From the NCBI RefSeq assembly GCF_001542905.1, contig NZ_LOAJ01000001.1, forward strand, positions 496,001-560,000: DNA of 64,000 nt, given 5' to 3'. Position numbers and translations under genes: made by a program. Of this stretch, positions 8,162 through 19,308 are shown piece by piece. Every line of letters begins with the position of its first letter. Position 1 is the first letter of the stretch. The stretch comes from Halorubrum aethiopicum (GTDB lineage: Archaea > Halobacteriota > Halobacteria > Halobacteriales > Haloferacaceae). Under the pieces are notes generated by a model, which worked only from the letters and a program-made list of their open reading frames with translations, was not told the DNA's origin and did not search any database.

Positions 8162-8812
8162 TCAGCGGGCCGCAGCGGCGACGCGCTCGCGCTCCTCCTT
8201 CTGTGAGATGGAGTAGGAGGCGTTGGCGTCGTAGTCGGCGGCCGCGATCAGCTCGTTCGCGAGCGCCTCGGCGGCCGAGGTGCTGGATTTGTACGTCGCG
8301 TTCGCGACGCCGTCGGAGATGAACAACAGCGCCTGGTCGACGCGGCGCTGGGGCGCGACGTCGACGGCCTTCGGGACGGAGATCCCGCCGTACTTCAGGC
8401 GGACCGTCTCCTCGCGGGGCGCGGCGTTCTCGACGGCGCGCACGAGGATCTGGACCGGGTTCTCCTCGGTGCGCTCGTGAATCACGTCGAACGCGTCACG
8501 GACGATCCGGGTGGTCTGCTGTTTCTTGCCCGTGTTCTCGTCGGTCTGCATCAGCCGGTTGATCAGCCGCTCGACGAGCGAGATCTCGCTCTTCTGGAAC
8601 TGCTTGGACGCGTGTCGCCCCATCGTGTGGGCGATCGGCGTCACCGTCATGTACCGCTTCGTCGAGGGGTCCTCGTAGGCGATCTCGGTGACGTCCCAGA
8701 CGCCGAACAGCTCCGCGTTCTCGTTGGCGGCCTCGCTGGCGGCGGGCGCGTCCGGTTCGGGCTCGTCGGCGGCGACGTCCGCGTCGTCCGCCTCGACTTC
8801 CTCCCCGCTCAT
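8162..8812 (-). CDS. rpsG: 30S ribosomal protein S7
   Basis: Small-subunit head protein nucleating assembly of the 16S 3' domain. The 216-residue archaeal form has an acidic extension of about 35 residues rich in D, E and A, a halophilic trait. The core is unmistakable: [58 protein letters not shown] and the C-terminal [13 protein letters not shown]. Its ATG overlaps the stop of rpsL (ATGA), so translation is coupled. No EF-2 gene follows; the next gene, aconitase, is on the opposite strand. Confidence 0.98.
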   Translation of the reverse strand: MSGEEVEADDADVAADEPEPDAPAASEAANENAELFGVWDVTEIAYEDPSTKRYMTVTPIAHTMGRHASKQFQKSEISLVERLINRLMQTDENTGKKQQTTRIVRDAFDVIHERTEENPVQILVRAVENAAPREETVRLKYGGISVPKAVDVAPQRRVDQALLFISDGVANATYKSSTSAAEALANELIAAADYDANASYSISQKEERERVAAAAR

Positions 8813-9237
8813 CGGACGGGTTTCTCCGCGTTGCCGCGAACCAGTTCGATCATCGACACGCCGTTGACCTTCTCGACCTTGTAGTTGACGCCGGAGAGGT
8901 CGCCCATCGCGCGACCCTTCGCGCCGCCGATGCCGGCGATCGTGACCTCGTCGTGCTCGTCGATGAAGGAGATCGCGCCGTCGCCGGGACAGAAGGCCGT
9001 GACCTGCTTCCCGTTCTTGATGAGCTGAACCCGGACGCACTTCCGGATCGCCGAGTTCGGTTGCTTCGCCTCGATCCCGACCTTCTCTAAGACGATCCCG
9101 CGGGCCTGCGGGGCGCCCTCGAGGGGGTCGGACTTCTTCTTGAGCCCGCGCTCTCGCCGAGCGTACTCGGAGTCGGACCAGCGGCGCTTCTGCCGGTCCT
9201 GTTTGAGCTTACGGGCGGCATATTTGCCGTTCGCCAT
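8809..9237 (-). CDS. rpsL: 30S ribosomal protein S12
   Basis: Decoding-centre protein of the small subunit. The 142 residues match the archaeal/eukaryotic S23 length. Diagnostic segments are [21 protein letters not shown], which carries the conserved KQPNSA loop contacting the decoding site, and the [16 protein letters not shown] strand. It is coupled to rpsG by a 4-nt overlap. Unlike many haloarchaea, rpsL is not directly behind nusA: 288 bp and a lipoprotein gene intervene. Confidence 0.98.
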   Translation of the reverse strand: MANGKYAARKLKQDRQKRRWSDSEYARRERGLKKKSDPLEGAPQARGIVLEKVGIEAKQPNSAIRKCVRVQLIKNGKQVTAFCPGDGAISFIDEHDEVTIAGIGGAKGRAMGDLSGVNYKVEKVNGVSMIELVRGNAEKPVR

Positions 9238-9525
9238 CGTACGCTGTCTTCCCGACGGAGCTACTTAAGCGTCGTCTTTCCGCCCGGAGAAACGCGCGCA
9301 GAACGCTCGAGCGGTACCTCTCGGCGGATCTGCGTGCGTTTCGCCGATCGATCCGGATGAGAACGACGGGCGCTCCCGACCGCTGAACCGATAAGCCTCC
9401 CTGAGAGCCCGTCGTTGCCCCGGCGATCGACTACATCGTCGACCCCGCCTCGCTCCGTCGTTCACGCCTCGCTCCGTCTTCCCCGCCTCATCCCGCCGCT
9501 TCCGTCTCAGCCCGCCGCTCCCCTC
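9238..9525. other. Intergenic region upstream of rpsL
   Basis: No credible gene. Positions 9430-9530 are a pyrimidine-rich low-complexity run with repeated CCCGCCG/CTCGCTCCGTC units. The part nearest 9240-9410 is likely to hold a minus-strand promoter for rpsL-rpsG (the minus strand reads GGCTTATCGGTTC near 9386-9398), because the upstream lipoprotein gene separates this pair from the polymerase operon. Confidence 0.5.
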
Positions 9526-10353
9526 TCATCCCGCCGTCTCCTCGCGCGCCGTCTCGACCCAGTCGGGTACCGGGACCGTCGCGCCCCGGTCGCGGTACGC
9601 GATGTCGACCTCGACGATCGCGGTCCCGTCGTCGTGTGGCCCCTCCCACGACTGTTCGACGCGCGGGACGAACCCCGACTCGAACACGTGGGCGGTCGCC
9701 GACGCCGTCTCGACGGTCGCCGGAACGTCCCGATCGCCGTCGAACGACTCGGAGACGAACCGGGCGGTCGCTCGCCCGTCGACCTCTCCTTCCCCGTCCG
9801 TCTTCGGGTCCCAGTTCCCGAGTCCCGCGTACGTCGTCTCGCCCGAGTCGTCGCTCCCTTGCGGTACCCGGATCCCCACGCGCGCCTCGGAGCGAAGCGC
9901 CGCCTCGAAGTCGTCGGCCGACCGGTCGACCGCCTGCCGGCCGTACCGCACGTTCTCGCCGGTCCGCTCGCGGATCAGCGCCTCGCCGTCCGCGACGTAC
10001 CGCTCGAACACCTCCCGCACCTCGGTCCCGGTCAGTTCCTGTCTCACGTACCACCGGCCGTTCTCGAGGTCGTAGCTCGACTCGTACTCCTGTGTGGGGA
10101 GCCACGGGCTCGGATCTCCCTCGCCGTCGTAGGTCGTCTCCGCCGTCGAGAGGAGCGTCACCCCGCCCGACTCGACGGCCGACTCGACGTGGCTCTCGGC
10201 CAGCGTCGCGACGTCGAGCCCGTCGCCCTCGCGCCAGGCGGCGTCCGGGAAGGGACCGTCGGCGCTCCCGCCGAGACATCCCGCGAGGCCGACGCCGGCG
10301 ACCGTGCCGACCGCCGTGAGAACCCGTCGTCTGTTCACGTGCCGTCCGTTCAT
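9526..10353 (-). CDS. Tat-exported lipoprotein, unknown function
   Basis: A 275-residue predicted secreted lipoprotein. The N-terminus has a twin-arginine region (NRRRVLTAVGTVAG) and a lipobox LAGC at about residue 31, so the mature protein would be anchored to the outer face of the membrane, as usual for haloarchaeal lipoproteins. The mature part is acidic with beta-rich stretches and no recognised domain. It lies between nusA and rpsL in the same orientation, an unusual place for an envelope gene; its expression could be tied to the polymerase operon. Confidence 0.85.
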   Translation of the reverse strand: MNGRHVNRRRVLTAVGTVAGVGLAGCLGGSADGPFPDAAWREGDGLDVATLAESHVESAVESGGVTLLSTAETTYDGEGDPSPWLPTQEYESSYDLENGRWYVRQELTGTEVREVFERYVADGEALIRERTGENVRYGRQAVDRSADDFEAALRSEARVGIRVPQGSDDSGETTYAGLGNWDPKTDGEGEVDGRATARFVSESFDGDRDVPATVETASATAHVFESGFVPRVEQSWEGPHDDGTAIVEVDIAYRDRGATVPVPDWVETAREETAG

Positions 10354-10456
10354 ACTCGCCCGTGGCGGCGAATCGGAAAAAGCCCGCCGAAGGTGACGGG
10401 CGACCGGAGCCGACGGGAGCGCTCCGCGACCACGGTCGGCTCCGATACAGGTCGGA

Positions 10457-10876
10457 TCAGGTCAGTTGGACGTCGTCGATGTCGTGGTGACGCTTCGCCA
10501 GCGTCCGCGCGGTCTCGATGTTCCGGCCGTCCGCGCCGATCGCGACGCCGCGGTCCGGTTCGGGAACCTCCACGTACGCGACCCGGTCGTTCTGCTCCGA
10601 GACGGTCACCGCGTTGACCGCCGCCGGCGCGAGCGCGCTCGCGACGAACGCCTCCGCCGTGTCCGCGTCCTCGACGAGGTCGATCGACTTGCCGAGGTCC
10701 CGCTCGGCCGCCTCGACGGTCTCGCCGGCCTGGCCGATCGCCGCGGCCATCTCGCCGGCCGGGAGGAGAAAGACGAGCCGGTCGCCCTCCACGAGGCAGT
10801 CCTTCGGCGCCACGCCGGTCAGCTCGTCGAACCGGCCGATGTAGCGCCGCGCCTCGTCGGAGAGCTCGACGCGCAT
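10457..10876 (-). CDS. nusA: NusA-like transcription factor with two KH domains
   Basis: A 139-residue archaeal NusA homologue holding only the two KH RNA-binding domains and lacking the bacterial polymerase-binding and S1 parts. KH loops are visible as AAAIGQAGETVEAAE (KH1) and VAIGADGRNIETAR (KH2). It probably binds nascent RNA during elongation or termination. The ATG overlaps the rpoA2 stop by one base (TAATG), placing it in the polymerase operon, its standard archaeal position. Confidence 0.93.
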   Translation of the reverse strand: MRVELSDEARRYIGRFDELTGVAPKDCLVEGDRLVFLLPAGEMAAAIGQAGETVEAAERDLGKSIDLVEDADTAEAFVASALAPAAVNAVTVSEQNDRVAYVEVPEPDRGVAIGADGRNIETARTLAKRHHDIDDVQLT

Positions 10877-12090
10877 TAGTCGTCGCCCACGACGCGCGAT
10901 CCCATGCGGAGGTCGACGTCGCCGGTCCCGATCGAGATCGGCTTGCCCGCGATGACGTTCTCGATGACGCCGTCGAGCTCGTCGTACTCGCCGTGAACCG
11001 CCGCGTCGAGCAGATGGTTGACCGTCACCTCGAACGCCGCGCGCGCGAGCACGGAGTCCTTCGAGCCCGAGATCCCGTGGCGGCCGATCGACTCGATCTC
11101 GCCGTTGTTCGTCATGATGTCCGCGACGAGCATGAGATGCCGGACGTTCACGTCGTCGAGCCCCTGCTCTTCGAGCGTGTTCTTCGTCTCGTCGATGATC
11201 GTCTCACGGGCCGCCTCGACCCCGAGGTTCCGGTAGATCTCGTGGATGTTGTTACACGTCGTCCGCGAGGCGTCGACACCCTCGATCTCGAGGACGTCGC
11301 CGAAGGCCGACCCCTCGGTGTAGAGGACGAACTCCTCGCCGCCCTCGAGCTGCTCTTTGCGGATGACGACGCGCTCGACCTCCTCGATCCCCTTGAAGAC
11401 GATGTCGCGGAGCCGCTCGACGAGCTGGAGCAGCTCGCGGTAGCTCGGCTCGTTGGGGCCGAACTCGATCACGGTGCCCGCCTGCCGGGCGTCGACGCCG
11501 AGCGAGTCCTCGATCGTCTCCGTGATGATCTCGGCGACCTCGGTGGGGTCGGAGTGGGTCGGCCACCGCTCGAGGAGGGTGTCGTCGTTGAGGTCGATCC
11601 GGACCAGCATGTCGGCGACGTTCGTGGAGACGTCCCCGAGCGCTAAGATCCGCGTCGACTCGATGGACCAGACGACCTCGTGGGCGCGCTCGCGGTCGGT
11701 CGCGTACTCGCCCTCGAGGTGGACCGTCATCATCGGCGTGTCCGGCGTCTTCCGGGCGTCCACCAGCTCGATGAGCCGCGGGAGCCCCTGCGTGACGTCG
11801 ATCTCCGCGACGCCGGCGTAGTGGAAGGTGTTCATCGTCATCTGCGTGCCGGGTTCCCCGATCGACTGCGCGGAGACGGTCCCGACGGGCTCGAGCGGGT
11901 CCACGCGGGTCTCGATGTAGCGGTTCTCGACGCCGGTGACGATGTCCGTCGCCTGCTCGATCGAGATCTCGCCGTGCTCGTCGGCCTTCGCCTCCAGCGT
12001 CTCGTACACCTTCGTCTTCAGCCGCTTCGGGAGCTCCGTCGCCTCCACGACGGCCTCCATGTCGTCGGTGACGTGCTCGTACTCAGTCAT
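10876..12090 (-). CDS. rpoA2: RNA polymerase subunit A'' (Rpo1C)
   Basis: C-terminal part of the largest RNA polymerase subunit, encoded separately as in most archaea; it supplies the jaw and the end of the trigger-loop region. The 404 residues include [27 protein letters not shown], the bridge/trigger-loop segment contacting the active site, and near the C-terminus [20 protein letters not shown]. It overlaps rpoA1 by 8 bp and nusA by 1 bp, so all three are translationally linked. Confidence 0.97.
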   Translation of the reverse strand: MTEYEHVTDDMEAVVEATELPKRLKTKVYETLEAKADEHGEISIEQATDIVTGVENRYIETRVDPLEPVGTVSAQSIGEPGTQMTMNTFHYAGVAEIDVTQGLPRLIELVDARKTPDTPMMTVHLEGEYATDRERAHEVVWSIESTRILALGDVSTNVADMLVRIDLNDDTLLERWPTHSDPTEVAEIITETIEDSLGVDARQAGTVIEFGPNEPSYRELLQLVERLRDIVFKGIEEVERVVIRKEQLEGGEEFVLYTEGSAFGDVLEIEGVDASRTTCNNIHEIYRNLGVEAARETIIDETKNTLEEQGLDDVNVRHLMLVADIMTNNGEIESIGRHGISGSKDSVLARAAFEVTVNHLLDAAVHGEYDELDGVIENVIAGKPISIGTGDVDLRMGSRVVGDD

Positions 12091-15016
12091 CCGACTCCAC
12101 CCCCAGCTCGTCCGCCTTGTTCAGGCCCGGACCGGCGTGCTCCGAGAGGTTCGTCGGCGGCGCGCGCTCGCCGAGGAACCGCTCCTTCTCGTCGTCGGAG
12201 TCGAACTCCGACTCGAGGACGCGGTCGGCGATGCCGTCGACGTCGATGCCGTCGCCCTCGCCGGAGGAGACCTTGATCGGCGAGGTGCCGTCCTCGCCGA
12301 ACTCGAACTGGACGATCCGCCCGGAGGTGTCCCGGACGGTGCCGTCGTACTGCGCCTCCAGCTCGGAGAGCGCGTTGATGAGCCGCCGCTGGAGGTAGCC
12401 GGACTTCGAGGTCCGGACCGCCGTGTCGACGAGCCCCTCGCGGCCGCCCATCGCGTGGAAGAAGAACTCCTCGGGCGTGAGCCCGCCGCGGTAGGAGTTC
12501 TCCACGAAGCCGTGCGCCTCCGCGGAGAGGTCGTCCGCCTCGTAGTGGGCGAGCGTGCGGTCCTCGTAGCCGCGGTTGATCCGCTCGCCGCGAACCGCCT
12601 GCTGGCCGACGGAGCCGGCCATCTGCGTGAGGTTGAGCATCGATCCCCGCGCGCCGGAGCGGGCCATCACGACCGCCGGGTTGTCGTCGCCGAAGTGCTG
12701 GTCGGCGATCTCGCCGGCGGAGTCGCGGGCCTTCCCGAGCGTCTGCATGATCTTCATCTCCAGCGTCTCGTCGACGCCCCGGCCGGGAAGCGACTCCAGC
12801 TCGCCGGCCCGGTACGTCTCGATCAGCTCGTTGACGCGGTCGTACGCGCTGCCGATCGCCTCGTCGACCTGCTCTTCGGCCTCCGGCGGGATCGACTCGT
12901 CGTCGATCCCGATCGAGAAGCCGAAGTGCATGATCGCCCGCATCGCGAGCGAGGCGATCTCGTTGATGAAGACGCGAGCGCGCGTCTCGCCGTACTGCTT
13001 GGTGAGGGTGTCGACGACCTCGCCGCCGAACGCCCCGACGGCGTCCTCGTCTATCGTCCCCTCGACGAGCTGACCGCCCTCGATGACGACGGCGTCGCCG
13101 GTCGAGGAGGTGAACTCGAGCGTGAGGTCGTCGGGCAGAAGCTCCGAGAAGAGCGTCCGGCCGGTCCAGAACTCCCGGCCGTCGTCGTCGACCCCGTCGG
13201 CCTCGGGCAGCTCGTCCACCCGCGTCGCCCGGAGCAGGTCGAGCGCCTGCGTCTCCGTGAACTCGGGGTTGGCGTGGGTGAGCAGGTACGTCCCGGAGAT
13301 GTGGTCCTGGATCGCGCCGATGATGTTCCCGCCGAACCGGGGCGAGAGGATCTGCTCTTGGACGCGCATGAGCACGCGCGCCTCGGCGCGTGCCTCCTCG
13401 TTCTGGAGCGCGTGCATGTTCATCTCGTCGCCGTCGAAGTCGGCGTTATACGGCGGACAGACGACGGTGTTGAGCCGGAACGTCTTGTACGGCATCACGA
13501 CCACCTCGTGGGCCATGATCGACATCCGGTGGAGCGACGGCTGCCGGTTGAAGATCACGATGTCCCCGTCGACGAGGTGGCGGTTCACCTCCCAGCCGGC
13601 CTCGACCTTCTCCGCCAGCTCCTCGCAGTTCTTCTCGGTCACCTTCAGCCGGCGGCCGTCGGGACGGCGCACGTAGTTCGCGCCCGGGTGCGCCTCGGGG
13701 CCGTTCCGGACGTACTGGCGCGCGTCGTCGACGTTGCGCTCGGTGACGTTGAGCGTCTGGGTCATCTCCTTGGCCACGCGGTCGGGGACGCCCACCTCGT
13801 TCAACGAGAGCGTGGGGTCCGGCGAGATGACGGTCCGCGCCGAGAAGTTGACGCGCTTGCCGGAGAGCGACCCGCGGAATCGGCCCTCCTTCCCCTTCAG
13901 CCGCTGTGAGAGGGTCTTGAGGGGGCGACCCGAGCGGTGTCGCGCCGGCGGCGTCCCGCTGATCTCGTTGTCGACGAAGGTGGTGACGTGGTACTGTAAC
14001 AGCTCCCAGAGGTCCTCGATGATCAGCTGGGGGGCACCCGCCTCGCGGTTCTCCATGAACCGCTGGTTGATGCGGATGATGTCGACGAGCTTGTGGGTGA
14101 GGTCGTCCTCGGAGCGCTGGCCGTTGTCCAGCGTGATGGAGGGGCGGGTGGTGACCGGCGGCACCGGCAGCACCGTCAGGATCATCCACTCCGGTCGGGA
14201 GTGTTCGGCGTCGATGCCGAGCACCTCGAGGTCCTCGTCGGGGATGTCCTCGAACCAGTCGCGGACGTCCGAGGGCATCAGCTTGTTCATGTCCTCCTCC
14301 GTGAGGTCGATGTCGAGTGCCTTCTCGATGGCGCGGCGGTCCTCCTTGCGCGGACGGAACTCGCCCGCCATGATCTCGTTTATCCGCTCGAGGGAGATGT
14401 CCGTCTTCTCGGCCAGCTCCTGCGGGGAGGTGCCGGGGTCGTCCGCCTCCTCGTCGGGCTGCATCGCGGCCGCGATGTGCTCGGAGTAGTCGCCCGAGAG
14501 CACGTCCTGGACCTCGTAGTAGGTCGTCGGCTTCTCGTGTTTGATGTCCGCCTGCGGCTCGCCGCAGTAGGGACACGTCGACGCCTTCCGGGCCTGCCGG
14601 ACGGCCGCCTTCAACACGTCGTGGGGGTCCTCGCCGAGCTCCTCGGCGCGCTCCAGCCGCTCTCCGAACTCCTCGCGTTCCGCCTCCGTGAGCGCCAGCT
14701 TCCCGCACTCGCGACACGTCGACCGCAGCAGCCGACGGATGAGTTTCGTGAAGCCGACGTGGATGACGGGGGCGGCCAGCTCGATGTGGCCGAAGTGGCC
14801 GTTACACGACCCGGAGTGGGAGCCGCAGGTCCGACACTCCAGTCCGGGGTCGATGACGCCGAGCCGCGGATCCATCAGCCCCATGTCGATCGGGTAGCCG
14901 TCGTCGTCGTACGTGTCCGCGGTGATCACCTTCGTGGCCGACATGTCCCGGTACGTCTCCGGGTCCATGAGGCCGAAGTCGATCCCGCCGAGCACCTTCG
15001 GTGTTTGCATTGACAT
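12083..15016 (-). CDS. rpoA1: RNA polymerase subunit A' (Rpo1N)
   Basis: Catalytic half of the largest polymerase subunit, 977 residues. The magnesium-binding motif [12 protein letters not shown] is intact, as are the clamp zinc sites [22 protein letters not shown] and CPYCG near the N-terminus. [26 protein letters not shown] marks the rudder/switch region. An acidic insert ([23 protein letters not shown]) is a halophilic feature. Its ATG abuts the stop of rpoB1 (TAA then ATG). I see no intein in this copy. Confidence 0.98.
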   Translation of the reverse strand: MSMQTPKVLGGIDFGLMDPETYRDMSATKVITADTYDDDGYPIDMGLMDPRLGVIDPGLECRTCGSHSGSCNGHFGHIELAAPVIHVGFTKLIRRLLRSTCRECGKLALTEAEREEFGERLERAEELGEDPHDVLKAAVRQARKASTCPYCGEPQADIKHEKPTTYYEVQDVLSGDYSEHIAAAMQPDEEADDPGTSPQELAEKTDISLERINEIMAGEFRPRKEDRRAIEKALDIDLTEEDMNKLMPSDVRDWFEDIPDEDLEVLGIDAEHSRPEWMILTVLPVPPVTTRPSITLDNGQRSEDDLTHKLVDIIRINQRFMENREAGAPQLIIEDLWELLQYHVTTFVDNEISGTPPARHRSGRPLKTLSQRLKGKEGRFRGSLSGKRVNFSARTVISPDPTLSLNEVGVPDRVAKEMTQTLNVTERNVDDARQYVRNGPEAHPGANYVRRPDGRRLKVTEKNCEELAEKVEAGWEVNRHLVDGDIVIFNRQPSLHRMSIMAHEVVVMPYKTFRLNTVVCPPYNADFDGDEMNMHALQNEEARAEARVLMRVQEQILSPRFGGNIIGAIQDHISGTYLLTHANPEFTETQALDLLRATRVDELPEADGVDDDGREFWTGRTLFSELLPDDLTLEFTSSTGDAVVIEGGQLVEGTIDEDAVGAFGGEVVDTLTKQYGETRARVFINEIASLAMRAIMHFGFSIGIDDESIPPEAEEQVDEAIGSAYDRVNELIETYRAGELESLPGRGVDETLEMKIMQTLGKARDSAGEIADQHFGDDNPAVVMARSGARGSMLNLTQMAGSVGQQAVRGERINRGYEDRTLAHYEADDLSAEAHGFVENSYRGGLTPEEFFFHAMGGREGLVDTAVRTSKSGYLQRRLINALSELEAQYDGTVRDTSGRIVQFEFGEDGTSPIKVSSGEGDGIDVDGIADRVLESEFDSDDEKERFLGERAPPTNLSEHAGPGLNKADELGVESDD

Positions 15017-16846
15017 TTAAATCGCGTCCTCCAGTTCGAGTTTCGGTCGGATGCCGAGGGCGATCATCTCGTCGAGCAGCAGCTTGAACGCGTAGCTGAC
15101 CTCCAGCTCGTGGATGTCGTCCTCGTCGCCCGTGACCGGGTCGTACACGCGGCGCTGCTCTCTGTCCTCGACGGCGACGAGGCCCGTCTCCGCGGAGACG
15201 TACACCTGCTCGGCGTCCGAGGACTCGAGCAGTCGCTCGTTGAGCACCATCGACGCGCCGTGGCCGATGATCGTGTCGCGCTCCATCTCCCCGACGCGCA
15301 GGCCGCCCTCGCGGGCGCGCCCCTCCGTCGGCTGGCGCGTGAGCACCTGGACCGGCCCGCGCGAGCGGGCGTGGAGCTTGTTCGACACCATGTGGTACAG
15401 CTTGTGGTAGAAGATCGTCCCGACGAAGATCTCCGCGTCGATCTTCTCGCCGGTGACGCCGGAGTACATGACCTCCTTGCCGGAGGACTTGAACCCGTGC
15501 TCCTCCAGCCCGCTCCGGAGCTCCTCCTCGTCCTCGCCCTGGAACGGCGTGCCGTCGACGCGCGAGCCGCGCAGCGAGCCGACCTTGCCGCCGAGCATCT
15601 CCAGCACGTGGCCGACCGTCATCCGCGACGGCAGCGCGTGCGGGTTCATCACGAGGTCGGGGACGACCCCCTCCTCGGTAAAGGGCATGTCCTCCTGGGG
15701 CGCGAGGTGGCCCACGACGCCCTTCTGGCCGTGTCGGGACGCGAACTTGTCGCCGAGTTCGGGCACCCGCTGGTCGCGCACCTTCACCTTGGAGAGCTTC
15801 GAACCGTCCTCGCCCTCCATCAGCGTGACCGTGTCGACGACGCCGGACTCGCCCGAGCGCATCGTCACGCTCGTCTCGCGGCGCTTCTGGGGGGAGAGCC
15901 CGCCCATGTCGTCCGGCTCCTCGAGGAAGCGCGGCGGGCTGGTCTTGCCGAGCAGTACCGAGGACTCGTCGACCCGCGTCTCGGGGTTGACGAGGCCGTC
16001 CTCGTCGAGGTGCGTGTACGCGTCCTCGCCGCGCGCGCCGCGGACGTCCTGGTCCGGTATCTCGAAGCGGTCCTCCTGGCCGCCGGGGTACCGGCGCTCC
16101 TCGCCCTCGTAGGTCCGGAAGAAGTGTGAGCGCGTGAGCGCGCGGTCGACGGAGCCCTGGTTCATCACCAGCGCGTCCTCGATGTTGAACCCCTCGTAGC
16201 TCATCACGGCGACCACGAAGTTCTGGGCGGCCGGCCGCTCGTCGAAGCTGATCTGGTCGGACGTCTGCGTCTTCACCATCGCCAGCTGCGGGTAGTGTAG
16301 CAGGTGTTGGCGGGTGTCCGGCCGGATCCGGTAGTTGGCGGAGGGGAGCCCGAGCGACTGTTTCATCATCCCCGCGCCCATCGTGATGCGCGGAGAGGCG
16401 TTGTGCTCGGGGTACGGGATCATCCCCGCGCCGATGCCGAAGACGAGCTGCGGGTCGATCTCGAGGTGAGTGTGCTTGTCGGTCACGTCCTCCTCGTCGA
16501 CCGCGACGAGGATGTCCTCCTCCTCCTCGGCGTCGATGAACTCGATGTAGCCGCGGTCGACGAGGTCCTCGAAGTCGACGTCGTCACGCTCGAGGGCGGC
16601 GATCTCCTCGTCACCCAAGAGGGGCTCGCCGTTCTCGACGACGATGAGCGGACGACGGGCCCGCCCCGCGTCCGCGTTGACGATCACTTCCCGGGTCCGC
16701 TCTTTCACCGAGACGTTCACCATCTCGCTCACGTCGCCGCGTCGGCGCGCTTCGCGGATCTGGTCGGCGAGCTCGTGCGGGTCCGGATGGGTCCCGACGA
16801 GGCTCCCGTTGACGTACACCTTCGCTTCGCGTTCTGCTTGTGCCAT
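15017..16846 (-). CDS. rpoB1: RNA polymerase subunit B' (Rpo2C)
   Basis: C-terminal half of the second-largest subunit, 609 residues, contributing the hybrid-binding and wall regions. Signature segments are [44 protein letters not shown] and [25 protein letters not shown]. The B subunit is split into B'' and B' as in euryarchaea such as halobacteria and methanogens. I chose the ATG at 16846 (MAQAER), one base after the rpoB2 stop; the in-frame upstream extension overlaps rpoB2 and has no family support. Confidence 0.97.
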   Translation of the reverse strand: MAQAEREAKVYVNGSLVGTHPDPHELADQIREARRRGDVSEMVNVSVKERTREVIVNADAGRARRPLIVVENGEPLLGDEEIAALERDDVDFEDLVDRGYIEFIDAEEEEDILVAVDEEDVTDKHTHLEIDPQLVFGIGAGMIPYPEHNASPRITMGAGMMKQSLGLPSANYRIRPDTRQHLLHYPQLAMVKTQTSDQISFDERPAAQNFVVAVMSYEGFNIEDALVMNQGSVDRALTRSHFFRTYEGEERRYPGGQEDRFEIPDQDVRGARGEDAYTHLDEDGLVNPETRVDESSVLLGKTSPPRFLEEPDDMGGLSPQKRRETSVTMRSGESGVVDTVTLMEGEDGSKLSKVKVRDQRVPELGDKFASRHGQKGVVGHLAPQEDMPFTEEGVVPDLVMNPHALPSRMTVGHVLEMLGGKVGSLRGSRVDGTPFQGEDEEELRSGLEEHGFKSSGKEVMYSGVTGEKIDAEIFVGTIFYHKLYHMVSNKLHARSRGPVQVLTRQPTEGRAREGGLRVGEMERDTIIGHGASMVLNERLLESSDAEQVYVSAETGLVAVEDREQRRVYDPVTGDEDDIHELEVSYAFKLLLDEMIALGIRPKLELEDAI

Positions 16847-16847
16847 G

Positions 16848-18413
16848 TTAGTCGTCCGCCGTCTGTCGTTCGACGCCCTCGATGCCGGGGATCCCCTCGA
16901 CACCCATCGACGCCAGTTCTCGTTTCAGCCCCTGTTCGTCCTCGACGGTCTGTGACAGCTCCATCGCCTGCGCGAAGTTCTTCACGAGCCCGCAGTTCGG
17001 CCCCTCCGGCGTCTCGGAGGGACAGATGCGACCCCACTGGGTCGCGTGGAGGTCCCGCGCCTCGAAGTGCGGCTGCGAGCGGGAAAGCGGCGACCGGAGG
17101 CGGCGCAGGTGAGAGAGAACGCCCATGTAGTCGGTCCGGTCGACGAGCTGGGAGACGCCGGAGCGACCACCCACCCAGTTGCCCGTCGCGATCGGGTGTT
17201 CGAGCCGCTCGGTCAGCACGTCGGAGCGGACCACCGTGTTCACCGTGAGCTGGCGGTTCCGCATGTTCGCCCGCTCGAGCTGGTATTTCACGTCGCGCGC
17301 CAGCTTGTTCAGGGCGGTCCGGAACAGGTCGCGCATCAGGTCGCCGGAGACCTTCAGGCGCTTGTTCGCGTAGTGGTCCTTGTCGTCGGCCTCCCGGCGG
17401 TCCAAGGCGAGCTCGAAGCACGCCTCGGCCATCCGGCAGAGGTAGTACGCCTTGTTGATCCGGACGTCCTCCTCGTCGACGCCCTCCTCGTGGAGGTGCG
17501 GCAGGAGGTAGCGGTCGATGACGTAGTTCGCCCGCTTGAGCTGGTAGTTCTTCCCCTGGCCCGAGGCGACCCGTTCGCCGAGGGTCTCGATGGCCCCCTC
17601 GGTGGTCTGGACCGAGGCCTCCTCCAAGTTCTCCAGCATGAACTTCACGATCTCGGGGTCGTCGCTCACGCGGTGGACGATCTCCTCGTCGGACTCGAGT
17701 CCGAGCGCGCGGACGAGCGTGACGAAGTCGATCGAGCCGGACACCGAGGGGAACGACACCTCGAGGAGCCCCTCGCGGTTTCGCTCACACAGGACGAGGG
17801 CGCGGTAGCCGCGCCGTTGGGAAAACGTCTTCGCGACCTGGATCTCGTCGCCGTACTTCGAGTCGTACTCCGCGAGGATCTTGTTCGGTGCGAGGTCCTC
17901 GCTCGTCATCAGCACGCGCTCGGAGCCGTTGACGATGAAGTAGCCGCCGGGGTCGACGGGGTCCTCGCCGATGTCGATCAGCTCCTCGTCGGAGAAGTCG
18001 GCCATGTTACACTTGTCGGAGCCGACCATGATCGGCATCCGGCCGACCTTCGTCTCCGTGCTGTCGACGACGGTCTCGGGCTCCTCGTCGCCGCCGCGCA
18101 CGATGGACATCTCCATGAACACGGGCGCGGAGTAGGTGATGTTCCGGAGGCGGGCCTCCTGGGGGTACAGAAGCTCCTCGGAGCCGTCGGCCTCGCGGAC
18201 TCGGGGCGTGACCATCCGCACGTCGCCGAGTTCGACGTAGACGGGCTCTTGGCCCTCCTTGTCGCCGATGTCGGTCTCGATCGTCTCCTTCTCGTCGACC
18301 ACTTCCTGCATCCCGCGGCCCAGGAAGTTGTTGAACGATCGGAAGTGGTGTTCGGCGAGCCGTTCGTCGGAGAAGTACTCGCGTGACACCACGCGTCGGT
18401 CTTGCCTGTTCAT
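16848..18413 (-). CDS. rpoB2: RNA polymerase subunit B'' (Rpo2N)
   Basis: N-terminal half of the second-largest subunit, 521 residues, forming the protrusion and lobe. Recognisable blocks: [22 protein letters not shown], the fork region [22 protein letters not shown], and [20 protein letters not shown], the conserved end of this half. It overlaps rpoH by 4 bp (ATGA) and is followed one base later by rpoB1. Confidence 0.97.
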   Translation of the reverse strand: MNRQDRRVVSREYFSDERLAEHHFRSFNNFLGRGMQEVVDEKETIETDIGDKEGQEPVYVELGDVRMVTPRVREADGSEELLYPQEARLRNITYSAPVFMEMSIVRGGDEEPETVVDSTETKVGRMPIMVGSDKCNMADFSDEELIDIGEDPVDPGGYFIVNGSERVLMTSEDLAPNKILAEYDSKYGDEIQVAKTFSQRRGYRALVLCERNREGLLEVSFPSVSGSIDFVTLVRALGLESDEEIVHRVSDDPEIVKFMLENLEEASVQTTEGAIETLGERVASGQGKNYQLKRANYVIDRYLLPHLHEEGVDEEDVRINKAYYLCRMAEACFELALDRREADDKDHYANKRLKVSGDLMRDLFRTALNKLARDVKYQLERANMRNRQLTVNTVVRSDVLTERLEHPIATGNWVGGRSGVSQLVDRTDYMGVLSHLRRLRSPLSRSQPHFEARDLHATQWGRICPSETPEGPNCGLVKNFAQAMELSQTVEDEQGLKRELASMGVEGIPGIEGVERQTADD

Positions 18414-18640
18414 GAGACGACCAGTCGGAACACGACCGCTCGGTCGGTCGTGCGTGAGTCTCGGACGATCTTCACCACGTCCCCGACCTCGGCGTCGTCG
18501 GGGGTCGCGGGGTCGGTGCGTTTGATCTTGGGTAGGTTCGTCTTCTTCACGTCGTACTCGGACAGGACCGCCTCGATCTCCTCGGGATCGTCGATCAGGA
18601 CGTGGTCCGGAACGAGTTCGTGTTGGCTTACGTCTACCAT
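18410..18640 (-). CDS. rpoH: RNA polymerase subunit H (Rpo5)
   Basis: A 76-residue small subunit homologous to the C-terminal domain of eukaryotic Rpb5, binding near the jaw. Features: [33 protein letters not shown] and [22 protein letters not shown]. It is the first gene of the polymerase operon. A minus-strand TATA-like ACCTTATGC lies near 18700, giving a leader of about 35 nt. Confidence 0.96.
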   Translation of the reverse strand: MVDVSQHELVPDHVLIDDPEEIEAVLSEYDVKKTNLPKIKRTDPATPDDAEVGDVVKIVRDSRTTDRAVVFRLVVS

Positions 18641-18830
18641 GGGTGGTGGTGGTGGGGAAAAGCTATCACGAGATACTACAGCGTGTTACCGACTCCAGCC
18701 GCATAAGGTTTGTCAACTCCGCCGCGCGCGGCTCTCCGCGCGGGGCGTTCCACGTCCTCACGCTCGGGAGTGACACACAAAAACGTACCGCCCTCCCTGT
18801 GAGCGTTCACCACCGCCGCCGCCGATGGCA

Positions 18831-18840
18831 AGCCTTATTT
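18831..18840 (+). promoter_or_regulatory. TATA box for tRNA-Asp
   Basis: AGCCTTATTT lies about 35 nt upstream of the first tRNA-Asp gene, the usual archaeal distance. Confidence 0.6.
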
Positions 18841-18870
18841 GCCAGACACGGGTACGACAGGTTGCGACGC

Positions 18871-18943
18871 GCCCGGATGGTGTAGTGGCCCATCATACGA
18901 CCCTGTCACGGTCGTGACGCGGGTTCAAATCCCGCTCCGGGCG
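18871..18943 (+). tRNA. tRNA-Asp (GTC), copy 1
   Basis: A 73-nt cloverleaf. The acceptor GCCCGGA pairs with TCCGGGC, discriminator G; the anticodon stem CGACC/GGTCG closes the loop CTGTCAC with anticodon GTC; the T arm is GCGGG-TTCAAAT-CCCGC. CCA is not encoded. It is followed 28 nt later by an identical gene. Confidence 0.97.
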
Positions 18944-18971
18944 TCCCCTCTTTCGGGGCCCGTCGCTGTCT

Positions 18972-19044
18972 GCCCGGATGGTGTAGTGGCCCATCATACG
19001 ACCCTGTCACGGTCGTGACGCGGGTTCAAATCCCGCTCCGGGCG
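18972..19044 (+). tRNA. tRNA-Asp (GTC), copy 2
   Basis: Identical in sequence to the gene at 18871, so a recent duplication or one kept homogeneous by gene conversion. It has no clear TATA box of its own in the 28-nt spacer, so the two are probably cotranscribed. Its 3' end recurs as fragments at 19112-19182. Confidence 0.97.
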
Positions 19045-19111
19045 TCTCTCGCTGCCGCAAAACGAACGAGGAGCGGAGCGACGAGCGAGTGCTGCGACAG
19101 CGAAGCGCCGA

Positions 19112-19182
19112 GGGATTTGAACCAAGGAGTGGAGCGAGCGAAGCGAACGGAACGACTGGGGTTCAAATCCCGCTCCGGGCGT
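19112..19182 (+). repeat. Palindrome built from tRNA-Asp T-arm copies
   Basis: GGGATTTGAACC (19112-19123) is an inverted copy of the tRNA T-loop. It faces a direct copy at 19159-19182, which matches 24 nt of the tRNA-Asp 3' end including the acceptor strand and one base beyond it. The arms enclose about 36 nt with the GAGCGAGCGAAGCGAACG pattern common in haloarchaeal palindromes. No tRNA can form here because the 5' half is missing. Confidence 0.85.
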
Positions 19183-19308
19183 GTTCTATCGACGCCGACG
19201 ACGACCGGAAAGCGTAGCGAGCGACAGTTCGTCGTTGGGAGCCTCGACGGGATCACCCCCGCTCGACGTGTCCGAACGCGTTCCCAGTCCGAGACGCCCC
19301 CAGTCCGA

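Noticed and set aside
11936-13909. A 657-codon plus-strand frame opposite rpoA1/rpoA2
   Set aside because: Same shadow effect; the minus-strand genes carry full polymerase motifs.
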